Origin: Deinococcus sp.
Lineage (GTDB): Bacteria > Deinococcota > Deinococci > Deinococcales > Deinococcaceae
NCBI RefSeq assembly: GCF_030523985.1
Contig: NZ_JAUNHK010000039.1
Coordinates: 5,993-21,457, forward strand
Reading direction: 5' to 3'
Length of the DNA stretch: 15,465 nt
The notes under the pieces were generated by a model, which saw only the letters and a list, made by a program, of their open reading frames with translations, did not search any database and was not told where the DNA came from. Position numbers and translations under genes: made by a program. Each line of letters opens with the position of its first letter. The first letter of the stretch is position 1. Shown piece after piece: positions 7,236 to 14,321 of this stretch.

Positions 7236-10133
7236 TTATCCCTGCCGCGCCGCCTGATTCAGCTTCTTACTCGCCTGAAGCGCCATCCCCTTCGCCTTCT
7301 TCACGTCCAGCCCCAGCTCTGGCGCGACTTCTTCCACCTTGCGGCCCTGTTCGCGGGTGGCAGTGACCAGCGCCCGCTCCTGCTCGGACAGCACGCCCAC
7401 AAAGGGCTTGAGTTCGGCCCAGGTCAGTGCGGCTTTGGCAGGGGCTTTGGGCTTGGCAGCGGCTTTTTTGGTGGTTGTCTTCTTGGTCGCCGCTTTCTTG
7501 GGCGCGGCCTTGCTCACCGTTTTGCTACTCGCTGTCCTGGTGCCCGCCTTGCGCGTGCCCGTCTTCGCAGGCTTTTTCTTCGGCTCCTTGCCGCGCTCCT
7601 CCAAAATATCGAGTGCCCGCTCGGGGCTGAGGGTGTGCATGTCCTCGCCTTTGCGGAGGGTGGCGTTCTTCTCGCCGTCGGTCAGGTAGGGTCCGAACCG
7701 CCCCGACTTGAGCAGAATGGGCGCACGGCCCTCGTACTCGTAGGTCGCCAGCGGAGCCGCCGCCACACCCCGGCCCCGGAATTTGGGTTGCAGGAAGACG
7801 GCTTCGGCCTCGGGCAACGTCACGCTGAACAGTTGGTCGTGGCGGTCCAGGCTGCGCGAGTCGTTGCCGCGCTTGAGGTACGGCCCGAACTTGCCGTTGT
7901 GTGCCCAGACTTCCTCGCCGCCGCTGACGCCCACCAGCCGGGGCAGGGTCAGCAGTTGCAGCGCCCGCTCCAGCGTCAGTTCGTCCAGCTTCTCGCCGGG
8001 AAACAGGCTGGCCGAGTGCAGCGGCGGGTTCTCGTCGCCCAGCGTCACGTAGGGGCCGTAACGCCTGGCGCGGGCCACCACTGGATGCCCGGTTTCGGGG
8101 TCGTGGCCCAGCACCGTGTCCCCCTGCGGGCGGCTGAACAGGTCTTCGGCCAGTTCCAGGGTCAGTTCGTCAGGGGTCAGGTCTTCGGGCAGGTTGGCTT
8201 TGGCCTCGCCGCGCTGCATGTAGGGGCCGTAGCGCCCCACCCGCACCTCAATGCCGCTGCCGTCCAACTTCGGCACGGCGATGGTGGCGATGCCGCGTGC
8301 GTCAATCTCGCCCATCTGCCGCTCGACCAGGGGTTTGAGCGCCATGCCCTGCCCTTCTTCGCCCAGGTAAAAGCGCCGCAGGTAAGGCACGCGGCTCTCG
8401 CGTCCGCCCGCAATTTCGTCGAGGTCTTCTTCCATTTTGGCGGTGAAGTCGTAGTCCACCAGCGTGCCGAAATGGTGTTCGAGCAGCGCCGAAGTCGCAA
8501 AGGCCGTCCACGACGGCACCAGGGCTGGCCCCTTCTTGATGGCGTAGCCCCTTTCCTGAATGGTGTGCAGGATGCTGGCGTAGGTCGAGGGTCGCCCGAT
8601 GCCCGCGCCTTCGAGCGCCTGCACCAGACTGGCCTCGGTGTAGCGGGCGGGAGGTTGGGTGTCGTGGCTCTCGGCCTTGACTTCGCTGGCCTGCACCGTG
8701 TCGCCCTCTTTCAGCGGGGGCAGGGGCGTGTCGCGGTCTTCGAGCGCGGCGGCGGGGTCGTCGCTGCCTTCCACATAGGCCCGCAGGAAGCCCGGAAATT
8801 CGATGGTGCGCCCCGAGGCGTTCAGGCCCACCGCCGTGCCCTTCGTCGTCTGCCCGGCGAGGCGCACGCGCAGGCTGCGGCCCCTGGCGTCCGCCATCTG
8901 GCAGGCAATCGTGCGCTTCCAGATGAGGTCGTACAGCCGCCACTCGTCGCCCGTCAGTTCGCCGCGCAGCTGCTCCGGCGTGCGGAAGGTGCTGCCCGCC
9001 GGACGAATCGCCTCGTGCGCTTCCTGGGCATTCTTGGACTTTTTGGCGTACACGCGGGGCTGCGGCGAGAGATACTCAGCCCCGTACATCTGCGTGACCT
9101 GGGTGCGGGCGGCATTGACCGCTTCACCCGACAGGTTGGTCGAGTCGGTTCGCATGTAGGTGATGTAGCCGCCTTCGTACAACTTCTGGGCCGTCCGCAT
9201 GGTGGTCTGGGCCGACATCCTCAACTTGCGGCTGCCTTCCTGCTGCAAGGTCGAGGTAATGAAGGGCGCAGGTGGGCGCGAGGTAAAGGGTTTTTCCTCC
9301 GCCGATACGACCCGCAGCGGCTGCCCCTGTAGTCCCTCGGCAATCTCCTGGGCTTCTGCCGCTCCCAGCAGGCGCACCCCGGCCCCGGCCCGCAACTGCC
9401 CGGTCAGTGGGTCGAAATCCTTGCCGATGGCGAGGCGTTCGCCCTGCACTTCGGTCAGGCGGGCGGGGAAGGTCTGGCCCCCCTTTTCCGCCGTGACCAG
9501 CACGTCCCACCACGTCGCCGACACGAAGCGCATCCGCTCACGCTCGCGCTCGACCAGCATCCGGGTCGCCACCGACTGCACCCGGCCCGCCGACAGCTTG
9601 GGCGCGACTTTGCGCCACAGCACCGGGCTGACCTCGTAGCCGTACAGACGGTCTACGGCGCGGCGGGCTTCTTGCGCCTCCACCAAATTGCGGTCAATCT
9701 GCCGGGGCGAGGCAATGGCGGCCTGAATCGCTTCCTTGGTGATTTCATGAAACACCATGCGCTTGACGGGCACCTTGGGCCTCAGTTCCTGGTACAGGTG
9801 CCAGGCGATGCTTTCCCCCTCGCGGTCATCGTCGGTCGCCAGAATGATTTCGTCGGCCTGGGCCGCCAGCTGGCGCAGTTGGGCGACCTTCTGTTTTTTC
9901 TCGGGCGACACGACATAGAGCGGCTGAAAGTCGTGTTCTACGTCCAGCCCCAGCCGCGCCCAGGCTTGGCCCTTGTACTTGTCGGGGATGTCGGCGGCGC
10001 TGCGCGGCAGGTCACGGATGTGACCCACCGAGGACTCGACGGCGTAGCCCTGACCGAGATACTTCTCGATGGTCTTGGCTTTGGCAGGCGATTCGACGAT
10101 CACCAGGGTTCTGGAGGGGGAAGATTTAGGCAT
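7236..10133 (-). CDS. topA: DNA topoisomerase I (type IA)
   Basis: A 965-aa enzyme that relaxes negative supercoils by nicking and passing one strand. The N-terminal TOPRIM domain shows E14 (VIVESPAKAKTI) and the acidic triad D101/D103/E105 (TDDDREGE). The catalytic tyrosine is Y326 in YITYMRTDSTN, and GIGRPSTYA is at about 511-519. The C-terminal part has four Topo_C-like repeats marked by G(R/K)(Y/F)GPY or RRYGPY near 633, 690, 747 and 811; no zinc-binding Cys fingers are seen. Residues 848-900 are a Lys/Ala/Thr-rich tail, and 901-965 form a further helical segment. The frame is open 45 codons further upstream, but ATG at 10133 is chosen since MPKSSPSRTLVIVESP is the normal family start. 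A leader of roughly 30 nt is likely. Confidence 0.97.
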   Translation of the reverse strand: MPKSSPSRTLVIVESPAKAKTIEKYLGQGYAVESSVGHIRDLPRSAADIPDKYKGQAWARLGLDVEHDFQPLYVVSPEKKQKVAQLRQLAAQADEIILATDDDREGESIAWHLYQELRPKVPVKRMVFHEITKEAIQAAIASPRQIDRNLVEAQEARRAVDRLYGYEVSPVLWRKVAPKLSAGRVQSVATRMLVERERERMRFVSATWWDVLVTAEKGGQTFPARLTEVQGERLAIGKDFDPLTGQLRAGAGVRLLGAAEAQEIAEGLQGQPLRVVSAEEKPFTSRPPAPFITSTLQQEGSRKLRMSAQTTMRTAQKLYEGGYITYMRTDSTNLSGEAVNAARTQVTQMYGAEYLSPQPRVYAKKSKNAQEAHEAIRPAGSTFRTPEQLRGELTGDEWRLYDLIWKRTIACQMADARGRSLRVRLAGQTTKGTAVGLNASGRTIEFPGFLRAYVEGSDDPAAALEDRDTPLPPLKEGDTVQASEVKAESHDTQPPARYTEASLVQALEGAGIGRPSTYASILHTIQERGYAIKKGPALVPSWTAFATSALLEHHFGTLVDYDFTAKMEEDLDEIAGGRESRVPYLRRFYLGEEGQGMALKPLVERQMGEIDARGIATIAVPKLDGSGIEVRVGRYGPYMQRGEAKANLPEDLTPDELTLELAEDLFSRPQGDTVLGHDPETGHPVVARARRYGPYVTLGDENPPLHSASLFPGEKLDELTLERALQLLTLPRLVGVSGGEEVWAHNGKFGPYLKRGNDSRSLDRHDQLFSVTLPEAEAVFLQPKFRGRGVAAAPLATYEYEGRAPILLKSGRFGPYLTDGEKNATLRKGEDMHTLSPERALDILEERGKEPKKKPAKTGTRKAGTRTASSKTVSKAAPKKAATKKTTTKKAAAKPKAPAKAALTWAELKPFVGVLSEQERALVTATREQGRKVEEVAPELGLDVKKAKGMALQASKKLNQAARQG

Positions 10134-10168
10134 AAGTGAGAAACTTCGCGCATGGGGAAGTTGCGGTG

Positions 10169-10177
10169 AGCGTAGCA
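10169..10177 (-). promoter_or_regulatory. Extended -10 promoter element for topA
   Basis: On the minus strand TGCTACGCT combines an extended -10 TGN with a TANNNT box (10174-10169). It is 35 nt before the topA ATG at 10133, so topA would have a short 5' leader, unlike many genes here. The -35 region is poor, as is usual for extended -10 promoters. Confidence 0.4.
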
Positions 10178-10231
10178 TGCCGACCTGGGGAGCCGACGCA
10201 GGGTCGGGCCGGCACTTCTCACCTGTCCAGA

Positions 10232-10237
10232 TAGACT
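10232..10237 (+). promoter_or_regulatory. -10 box (TAGACT) for the BtuF/FecB-like gene
   Basis: TAGACT lies 6 nt before the ATG at 10244, giving a leaderless mRNA. It is divergent from the topA promoter within a 110-nt spacer that is too short for a typical cobalamin riboswitch. Confidence 0.5.
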
Positions 10238-10243
10238 GACGGC

Positions 10244-11002
10244 ATGTCCACATCCGCCGCTGTTCCACTTCGTCTGGCCTCGCTGGTGGCGAGCAATTCC
10301 GACATTCTGGCGGCCCTGGGGCTGTATGGTCAGGTGGTCGCCGTAGACAGCCATTCGGACGCGCCCGGTCTGGAAACGGCGCGGCGACTGGGCCTCGACC
10401 TCGATATAGACGTGCAGGCTTTGCAAGAGGCCGCCCCCGACCTGGTGCTGGCGAGCCTCAGCGTACCGGGACAAGACCGCGTGGTCGCGCAGGTGCAGGC
10501 TGCGGGGCTGCCGACATTGGTGCTCGACCCCGTGACCCTGTCGCAGGTCATGGCGGACATCCGGCTGGTGGGGGAGAGGCTGGGCGTTCCCGAACGGGCC
10601 GAAGCCGTCGTGCGTGCCTTTCAGGACGAACTGCGCGACCTGCGGCCCACTTTGCCGCGCCCGCCTCGCGTGGTGGTGGAATGGTGGCCCCGGCCCATCA
10701 TTGCCGCTACCTGTGACTCGTGGGTGACCGACCTGCTGTCCGAACTGGGCGCGGTCAACGCCTTCGCGCAGAGGCCCGGACGTTCCACACCGCTCACGCT
10801 GGAAGAAGTTCAGGACGCCCAGCCCGACCTCATCGTGTGCTCGTGGTGCGGGGCCAAAAAGCTGCGCCCGGAAGTCATTGAGGCGCGTGGTCTGGGGGTT
10901 CCAGTCGTCGCCATCCATGAAAGCGGTCTGGGTCGCCCCGGCCCCCGGTTGATCGAAGGCGCACGTCAACTCTCAGAGGCTCTGAAAAACCTTAACATCT
11001 AA
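10244..11002 (+). CDS. BtuF/FecB-like cobalamin-type binding protein without signal peptide
   Basis: A 252-aa protein of the periplasmic-binding-protein family used for vitamin B12 and iron-siderophore uptake. LRLASLVASNSDILAALGL (9-27) matches the conserved start of the family, followed by VVAVDSHSDAP, the APDLVLAS strand (64-71), and the second lobe beginning VVVEWWPRPI (143-152) with APDLIV-like QPDLIVCS at 193-200. Unusually there is no signal peptide: MSTSAAVPLR leads straight into the first strand. The ATG sits 6 nt after TAGACT, so a longer N-terminus is unlikely. It may bind a corrinoid or other ligand in the cytoplasm. No permease or ATPase is adjacent. Confidence 0.82.
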   Translation: MSTSAAVPLRLASLVASNSDILAALGLYGQVVAVDSHSDAPGLETARRLGLDLDIDVQALQEAAPDLVLASLSVPGQDRVVAQVQAAGLPTLVLDPVTLSQVMADIRLVGERLGVPERAEAVVRAFQDELRDLRPTLPRPPRVVVEWWPRPIIAATCDSWVTDLLSELGAVNAFAQRPGRSTPLTLEEVQDAQPDLIVCSWCGAKKLRPEVIEARGLGVPVVAIHESGLGRPGPRLIEGARQLSEALKNLNI

Positions 11003-11056
11003 GGTAACTTTATTCATCTTTATATGAAAGAAGAGTTCCCCTTATAGAAGTGAAAG

Positions 11057-11077
11057 AGGAGAGACTTCGCCCCTCCT
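11057..11077 (-). terminator. Possible terminator after the WHy-domain lipoprotein gene
   Basis: AGGAGAG (11057-11063) pairs with CCCTCCT (11071-11077) with one mismatch and a 7-nt loop, about 9 nt past the stop at 11087. On the minus strand it is followed by a moderately T-rich stretch. The rest of 11003-11056 is AT-rich and holds only a weak 5-bp hairpin after the BtuF-like gene. Confidence 0.35.
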
Positions 11078-11086
11078 TCCGAATCC

Positions 11087-11572
11087 CTAAAAAAGCTGAA
11101 TAGCGGGCTGTTTCCAAATCCCTTGACTGAAAGTGAATGGCCCAAAACGTGGCTGTCCCAGCGGCCCGAGGTCAGCCTTGAACGACCCGTCAAGCCGGTA
11201 GCTCACTTCCTGACCACGGGCAATCTGCAAGAAAGTCGTCATCGTATTGACCGTCAGCGGAAGCTGCAACTGTGCCCGCTGGACGGTCTGGCCCTGAGCA
11301 GGCAGATTCACGTCCGGCACCGTCACTCGTCCGACATACTGACCCTCGACGACCAGTTGAGCCTCAATTTGTGCCAAACGCACCGCAATGGGATTCGGAT
11401 TGCTGACCGCGAGTTCGAGGTTTACATAAGCGGTTGCCGGTTGCCCCAGCACTGGCAGCGACAGGCGCGCGAGCGTAATGTCTTGGACTTGTAAACCGGG
11501 CGGCTGGATAACCTGCTGTGTAGGGCCACAAGCAGTCAGCAGCAGTCCTAGAGGAAAGAGAAGTTTCTTCAC
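11087..11572 (-). CDS. WHy/LEA14-domain lipoprotein (DrwH-like)
   Basis: A 161-aa lipoprotein. The start chosen is GTG at 11572, giving VKKLLFPLGLLLTAC with lipobox LTAC and lipidated C15; a TTG seven codons upstream would spoil the signal, and GTG lies 6 nt after a TATTTT -10 box. Residues about 28-150 form a WHy (water stress and hypersensitive response) domain: VNLELAVSNPNPIAVRL (50-66) carries the NPNP motif typical of LEA14, followed by VVEGQYVGRVTVPDVNLP and a second strand set ending YRLDGSF (125-131). Such proteins are tied to desiccation and oxidative protection; from memory D. radiodurans has one called DrwH, and this looks like it. It is divergent from an exported envelope protein gene. 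Confidence 0.85.
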   Translation of the reverse strand: MKKLLFPLGLLLTACGPTQQVIQPPGLQVQDITLARLSLPVLGQPATAYVNLELAVSNPNPIAVRLAQIEAQLVVEGQYVGRVTVPDVNLPAQGQTVQRAQLQLPLTVNTMTTFLQIARGQEVSYRLDGSFKADLGPLGQPRFGPFTFSQGIWKQPAIQLF

Positions 11573-11578
11573 CCCTCC

Positions 11579-11584
11579 AAAATA
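11579..11584 (-). promoter_or_regulatory. -10 box (TATTTT) for a leaderless WHy lipoprotein mRNA
   Basis: TATTTT on the minus strand is 6 nt before the GTG at 11572. The GGAGGG between them resembles a Shine-Dalgarno sequence but abuts the start codon, too close to work as one, so leaderless initiation is the better reading. Confidence 0.5.
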
Positions 11585-11595
11585 CGACGCCAAAC

Positions 11596-11617
11596 AATTA
11601 AACTGAGCTATTTAATT
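11596..11617. repeat. 7-bp inverted repeat in the divergent promoter region
   Basis: AATTAAA (11596-11602) and TTTAATT (11611-11617) are perfect reverse complements around CTGAGCTA. The dyad covers the expected -35 area of the WHy lipoprotein promoter and lies about 40-60 nt upstream of the divergent gene's -10, so one regulator could act on both. The spacer 11573-11669 is AT-rich. Confidence 0.4.
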
Positions 11618-11657
11618 CAATTTATATTATCCCGCCATCTTTGACCTTCGCAAATAC

Positions 11658-11663
11658 TAATCT
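11658..11663 (+). promoter_or_regulatory. -10 box (TAATCT) for the exported envelope protein gene
   Basis: TAATCT lies 6 nt before the ATG at 11670, again fitting a leaderless mRNA. A TTGACC at 11641-11646 looks like a -35 box but is only 11 nt from this -10, too close to pair with it. Confidence 0.45.
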
Positions 11664-11669
11664 ACCCCC

Positions 11670-12608
11670 ATGACGCGCACCTTCCTCATCACCCTCCTCA
11701 GCCTCAGCTGCGCTGCCCAGGCCACCCAAGTCGACCTTCAGCTCAGCAGCCAGCTCTGGCCCCAGCCCAGCGCCCACACCGCCCAGATCGGCCTGTCTGA
11801 ACTTCCCCTCGGCCCCGGCCAGTTCAGCGCCAGCCTCAGCAACCGCGCCGCCACAGTGGGTTACCGCCAGAGCCTCAGCTTGCCCCCGCTCGGAGCCCTC
11901 GACAGCCAAGCAGAACTGGCGCGGCCCTGGAGCGGAGGCCTGCGCCTGAACAGCTCGGCAAGCGGCGGCCTCGGCCCAGTGGCCCTGCAAGTCAGGGGAG
12001 AGGCCTTCAGCGCCCCACTGAGTGCCGTACACCCCCTCGACCAGTGGCAGGAAGCGCCACGCGACCTTCGCCCTCAGGGCTGGAACCTCAATGTAGACGG
12101 GCGCTACCGCCTCGACCGCCGCCGGATCATCGACGTAGGTCTCGAAACTGGAGGACAAACCAGTGTCACCGCTGGCCTCGAACTCAGGCCCACGCCTCCA
12201 CAACCCAGCGAAAACGACGAGGACACCTCATCAGCTCCTCTGAACCTGAGCTACCGGGCAGGCCTCCGGGCTGGACAGAACATTTTCGGTGTTACCGCTG
12301 GGCTGACCCTCAGCAATGAGCAGGGCCTGGAATGGCGCACCGACGCTCTGGCCGAGACGCAATTCGGCATCACCAGTCGCCTGACCCTGCCGCCCGTGGG
12401 GGACACCGACCTCGCCTTCTACCTCGCCTACGAGCCCTGGCGACAGACCAGTGCGCCACTGCGCTACGGAGCCGAGCTGAGTCGCCCCCTGGGAAGAGGC
12501 ACCGTGCAGATCGCGGCACGCGGCGGGCAACTCCACGGGGGCCCAGCAGGCGGCGGCTTTGAAGTGCGCTACAGCTTGCCCCTGAACGCGGGCGACGAGC
12601 AGCCTTGA
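11670..12608 (+). CDS. Exported probable beta-rich envelope protein of unknown function
   Basis: A 312-aa protein I do not recognise by name. Residues 1-18 form a signal peptide ending AQA; C14 is not in a proper lipobox. The mature part has many short strands of alternating polar and hydrophobic residues separated by Gly/Asn/Asp turns, for example LNVDGRYRLDRRRIIDVGLETGG and LTLSNEQGLEWRTD, with charged loops (PSENDEDTSS at about 179-188). This resembles an outer-membrane beta-barrel or beta-sandwich. The end (VRYSLPLNAGDEQP) lacks the terminal aromatic residue usual in proteobacterial barrels. A LolA-like gene follows 62 nt later and a protective lipoprotein is divergent, suggesting an envelope role. 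Being a real gene is well supported; the barrel call is inferred. Confidence 0.75.
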   Translation: MTRTFLITLLSLSCAAQATQVDLQLSSQLWPQPSAHTAQIGLSELPLGPGQFSASLSNRAATVGYRQSLSLPPLGALDSQAELARPWSGGLRLNSSASGGLGPVALQVRGEAFSAPLSAVHPLDQWQEAPRDLRPQGWNLNVDGRYRLDRRRIIDVGLETGGQTSVTAGLELRPTPPQPSENDEDTSSAPLNLSYRAGLRAGQNIFGVTAGLTLSNEQGLEWRTDALAETQFGITSRLTLPPVGDTDLAFYLAYEPWRQTSAPLRYGAELSRPLGRGTVQIAARGGQLHGGPAGGGFEVRYSLPLNAGDEQP

Positions 12609-12660
12609 GACCCAAGCCCTCATCAGCCACTCCTAGCGCTTCTCATGGCACGGGGCGAAA

Positions 12661-12666
12661 TACTGT
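12661..12666 (+). promoter_or_regulatory. -10-like box (TACTGT) before the LolA-like gene
   Basis: TACTGT fits TANNNT and lies only 4 nt before ATG at 12671. It helps choose this start over an in-frame ATG 22 codons upstream. Read-through from the preceding gene is also possible. Confidence 0.4.
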
Positions 12667-12670
12667 CCCC

Positions 12671-13321
12671 ATGCGCCAGATTCTTTCTCTTGCCCTCCTC
12701 ATCGGCCTCGGTAGCGCCAGCGCCCAAAGTGCCCAGGACATCATCAACCGCGTGGACAGCACCCAGAAAGCCGCCAAGGACATCAGCTTTCGCGTGACCG
12801 GTCAGACCGGATTTCAGGGCAGCACCCAGGCCATCGACTTCACGGTCAAGAGCATTCCCGCCCAGAGCGTCGCCCGACTGCAATTTCTAGCACCTGACGC
12901 TCTGGCCGACAATGTCGTGGTGGCCGACAAAAAAGAAGTGCGCCAGTACCTCTTCCTGACCAACCAGATCACCGTCACGCCCCTGAACAAGGCCGCCGGA
13001 AACGCGGGGCTGTCGGACCTCGACTTCACCCAACTCAGCAACCCCAGTGCCCTGCTGAAAAGCTACGACGTAAAACTGCTCGGCACCACCGGCAGCGCAG
13101 GCAAGCGCCTGTTCCAGCTCGAAGCCAAGCCCAAGAACGGCACCGAGCGCACCCGCGTCTGGATTAGCGAGAGCGGCTGGCGTCCGACCCGAGTGCAGGT
13201 TCTCGACAACGCCGGAAAAAGCGTGGCCGACCTGAGCATCAGCAGCTACAAGATCAACAGTGGCCTGAGCGCCGCCGGACTGCGTCAGTTGCCCAAGAAC
13301 GCTCAGATTATTCGTCAGTAA
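12671..13321 (+). CDS. LolA-like outer-membrane lipoprotein carrier family protein
   Basis: A 216-aa exported protein. The first 18 residues form a clean signal peptide (MRQILSLALL, cleavage after ASA), which is why ATG at 12671 is preferred to the ATG at 12605. The mature part begins with a helix (AQDIINRVDSTQKAAKDISFRV) and continues as long beta-strands with FTVKSIPAQSVARLQFLAPDALADNVVVADKKEVRQYL and a closing RVWISESGWRPTRVQVLDNAGK. This is the half-barrel pattern of LolA and the DUF4292/RseB-like relatives that bind acyl chains in the periplasm. Carrying lipoproteins or another lipid to the outer membrane is inferred. Its last 14 nt overlap the end of the convergent divIVA gene. Confidence 0.8.
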   Translation: MRQILSLALLIGLGSASAQSAQDIINRVDSTQKAAKDISFRVTGQTGFQGSTQAIDFTVKSIPAQSVARLQFLAPDALADNVVVADKKEVRQYLFLTNQITVTPLNKAAGNAGLSDLDFTQLSNPSALLKSYDVKLLGTTGSAGKRLFQLEAKPKNGTERTRVWISESGWRPTRVQVLDNAGKSVADLSISSYKINSGLSAAGLRQLPKNAQIIRQ

Positions 13322-14321
13322 CGCCCTTTTTTCGGCCTTCGGGCTCACGTGGCCCTGGAACCGCATGTCGGCCCAGGGCCACGCCCGTCGTTTCCCCAGC
13401 CTCGGCCTGACCGGAACCGTACACCGGCACGGCCCCCGGCACCGCCTCCAGAACATCGGGCGTGTTCAGGTCCATCCCCTTGCTGAGGAGTTGGGTCACA
13501 TCTATCTGCCGGGCGTCCTTGGTCGGGCCGAGGTCACTGGGCGTCTCAGAGGTCAACGGCTCCCCCGAAGCCCCCAGCAGGGCCGTCGCCAGCTCTGGCG
13601 GCAGATCGGGCAAGGCCTGAACGACATCAGGAGCCATCCATGCCGCCGAGCCACCCTGCTCCTGCATGGCCCCAAAGTGTTCGAGCGGCGGCAACGCCAC
13701 GTCTTCAGGCAGGGTGTGGCGCAGGCTCAATTCCCCAAAGGAAGCCAGCAAGGCCCGGTAGGTACTCAGGAACTGGCCGTATTCCTGCCGCGCTGCCGAA
13801 AGCCGTCCCGAGAGTTCGAGGTACCGACTGCTGAACTGCCGTTCGAGCTCAGCCATCCTCTCACTGTGCTCCCGTTCGCGGGCGACCAGCCAATCGTGAT
13901 GATCACGTTCCAGCTCGGCGTAGCGGTTACGAAAAGCCGTGTCGAGCTCGCCCAGACGTTGCTGATGCTTGCGCTCGGCCTCCTCGCTGCGCCTCTCGTG
14001 GTCGCGGTTGACGTCTGCCGCCTCGTTCCGCGCCTTTTCAAGAAGAAGCGCCGCTTCCCGCCCTGCGCTCTCGCGCAACTCGTGGGCCATCCTCTCCGCC
14101 GAAACGATGGCCCGGCGAATCTCGTCCTCGGCCTGACGCTTTTCCTGCAATTCGGCCTGCAACTGCTCGATACGCTCCTGTTGCTGCTTCTGCTCGCGGA
14201 GCAGGGCCTCGACACTGTAAGCGAGGTCGTTGAGGTAGGCCCGCACCTGTACCCGGTCGTAGCCGTTGACCCGCCCGGTGAAAAGCTGCTGGCTGATTTC
14301 GCGTGGAGAGAGTTTCATCAT
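13308..14321 (-). CDS. divIVA: DivIVA-family cell division protein
   Basis: A 337-aa cytoplasmic coiled-coil protein that marks the division septum or cell poles. The N-terminal lipid-binding domain is typical: KLSPREISQQLFTGRVNGYD (3-22, with F14 and GYD) then VRAYLNDLAYSVEALL. Residues about 35-190 are a long Glu/Arg/Gln coiled coil. Residues about 200-337 are Pro/Gly-rich and probably disordered, longer than in the Bacillus protein. The frame starts ATGATG; the first ATG overlaps the yggS stop by four bases (ATGA), so translation is probably coupled to yggS. DivIVA has been reported as important for division in D. radiodurans. Its 3' end overlaps the LolA-like gene by 14 nt. Confidence 0.93.
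   Translation of the reverse strand: MMKLSPREISQQLFTGRVNGYDRVQVRAYLNDLAYSVEALLREQKQQQERIEQLQAELQEKRQAEDEIRRAIVSAERMAHELRESAGREAALLLEKARNEAADVNRDHERRSEEAERKHQQRLGELDTAFRNRYAELERDHHDWLVAREREHSERMAELERQFSSRYLELSGRLSAARQEYGQFLSTYRALLASFGELSLRHTLPEDVALPPLEHFGAMQEQGGSAAWMAPDVVQALPDLPPELATALLGASGEPLTSETPSDLGPTKDARQIDVTQLLSKGMDLNTPDVLEAVPGAVPVYGSGQAEAGETTGVALGRHAVPGPREPEGRKKGVTDE

Noticed and set aside
7635..9332. A 565-codon + strand open frame antisense to topA
   Set aside because: It lies wholly inside topA, has no motif and shows the His/Gln/Arg/Val-rich composition of antisense shadow frames.
10134..10243. A cobalamin riboswitch before the BtuF-like gene
   Set aside because: The spacer is 110 nt, shared with the divergent topA promoter, shows no B12-box-like sequence, and the gene appears leaderless.
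10134..10268. A 45-residue N-terminal extension of TopA
   Set aside because: It would overlap the divergent gene's promoter and first codons, has no family match, and the normal TOPRIM start follows at ATG 10133.
11013..11028. A terminator for the BtuF-like gene (TTCAT/ATGAA hairpin)
   Set aside because: The stem is only five mostly A-T pairs with no T-run, too weak to call.
12605..12670. A start at ATG 12605 for the LolA-like protein
   Set aside because: It would add 22 polar residues before a clear signal peptide and overlap the previous gene; ATG 12671 fits the signal and the -10 box.
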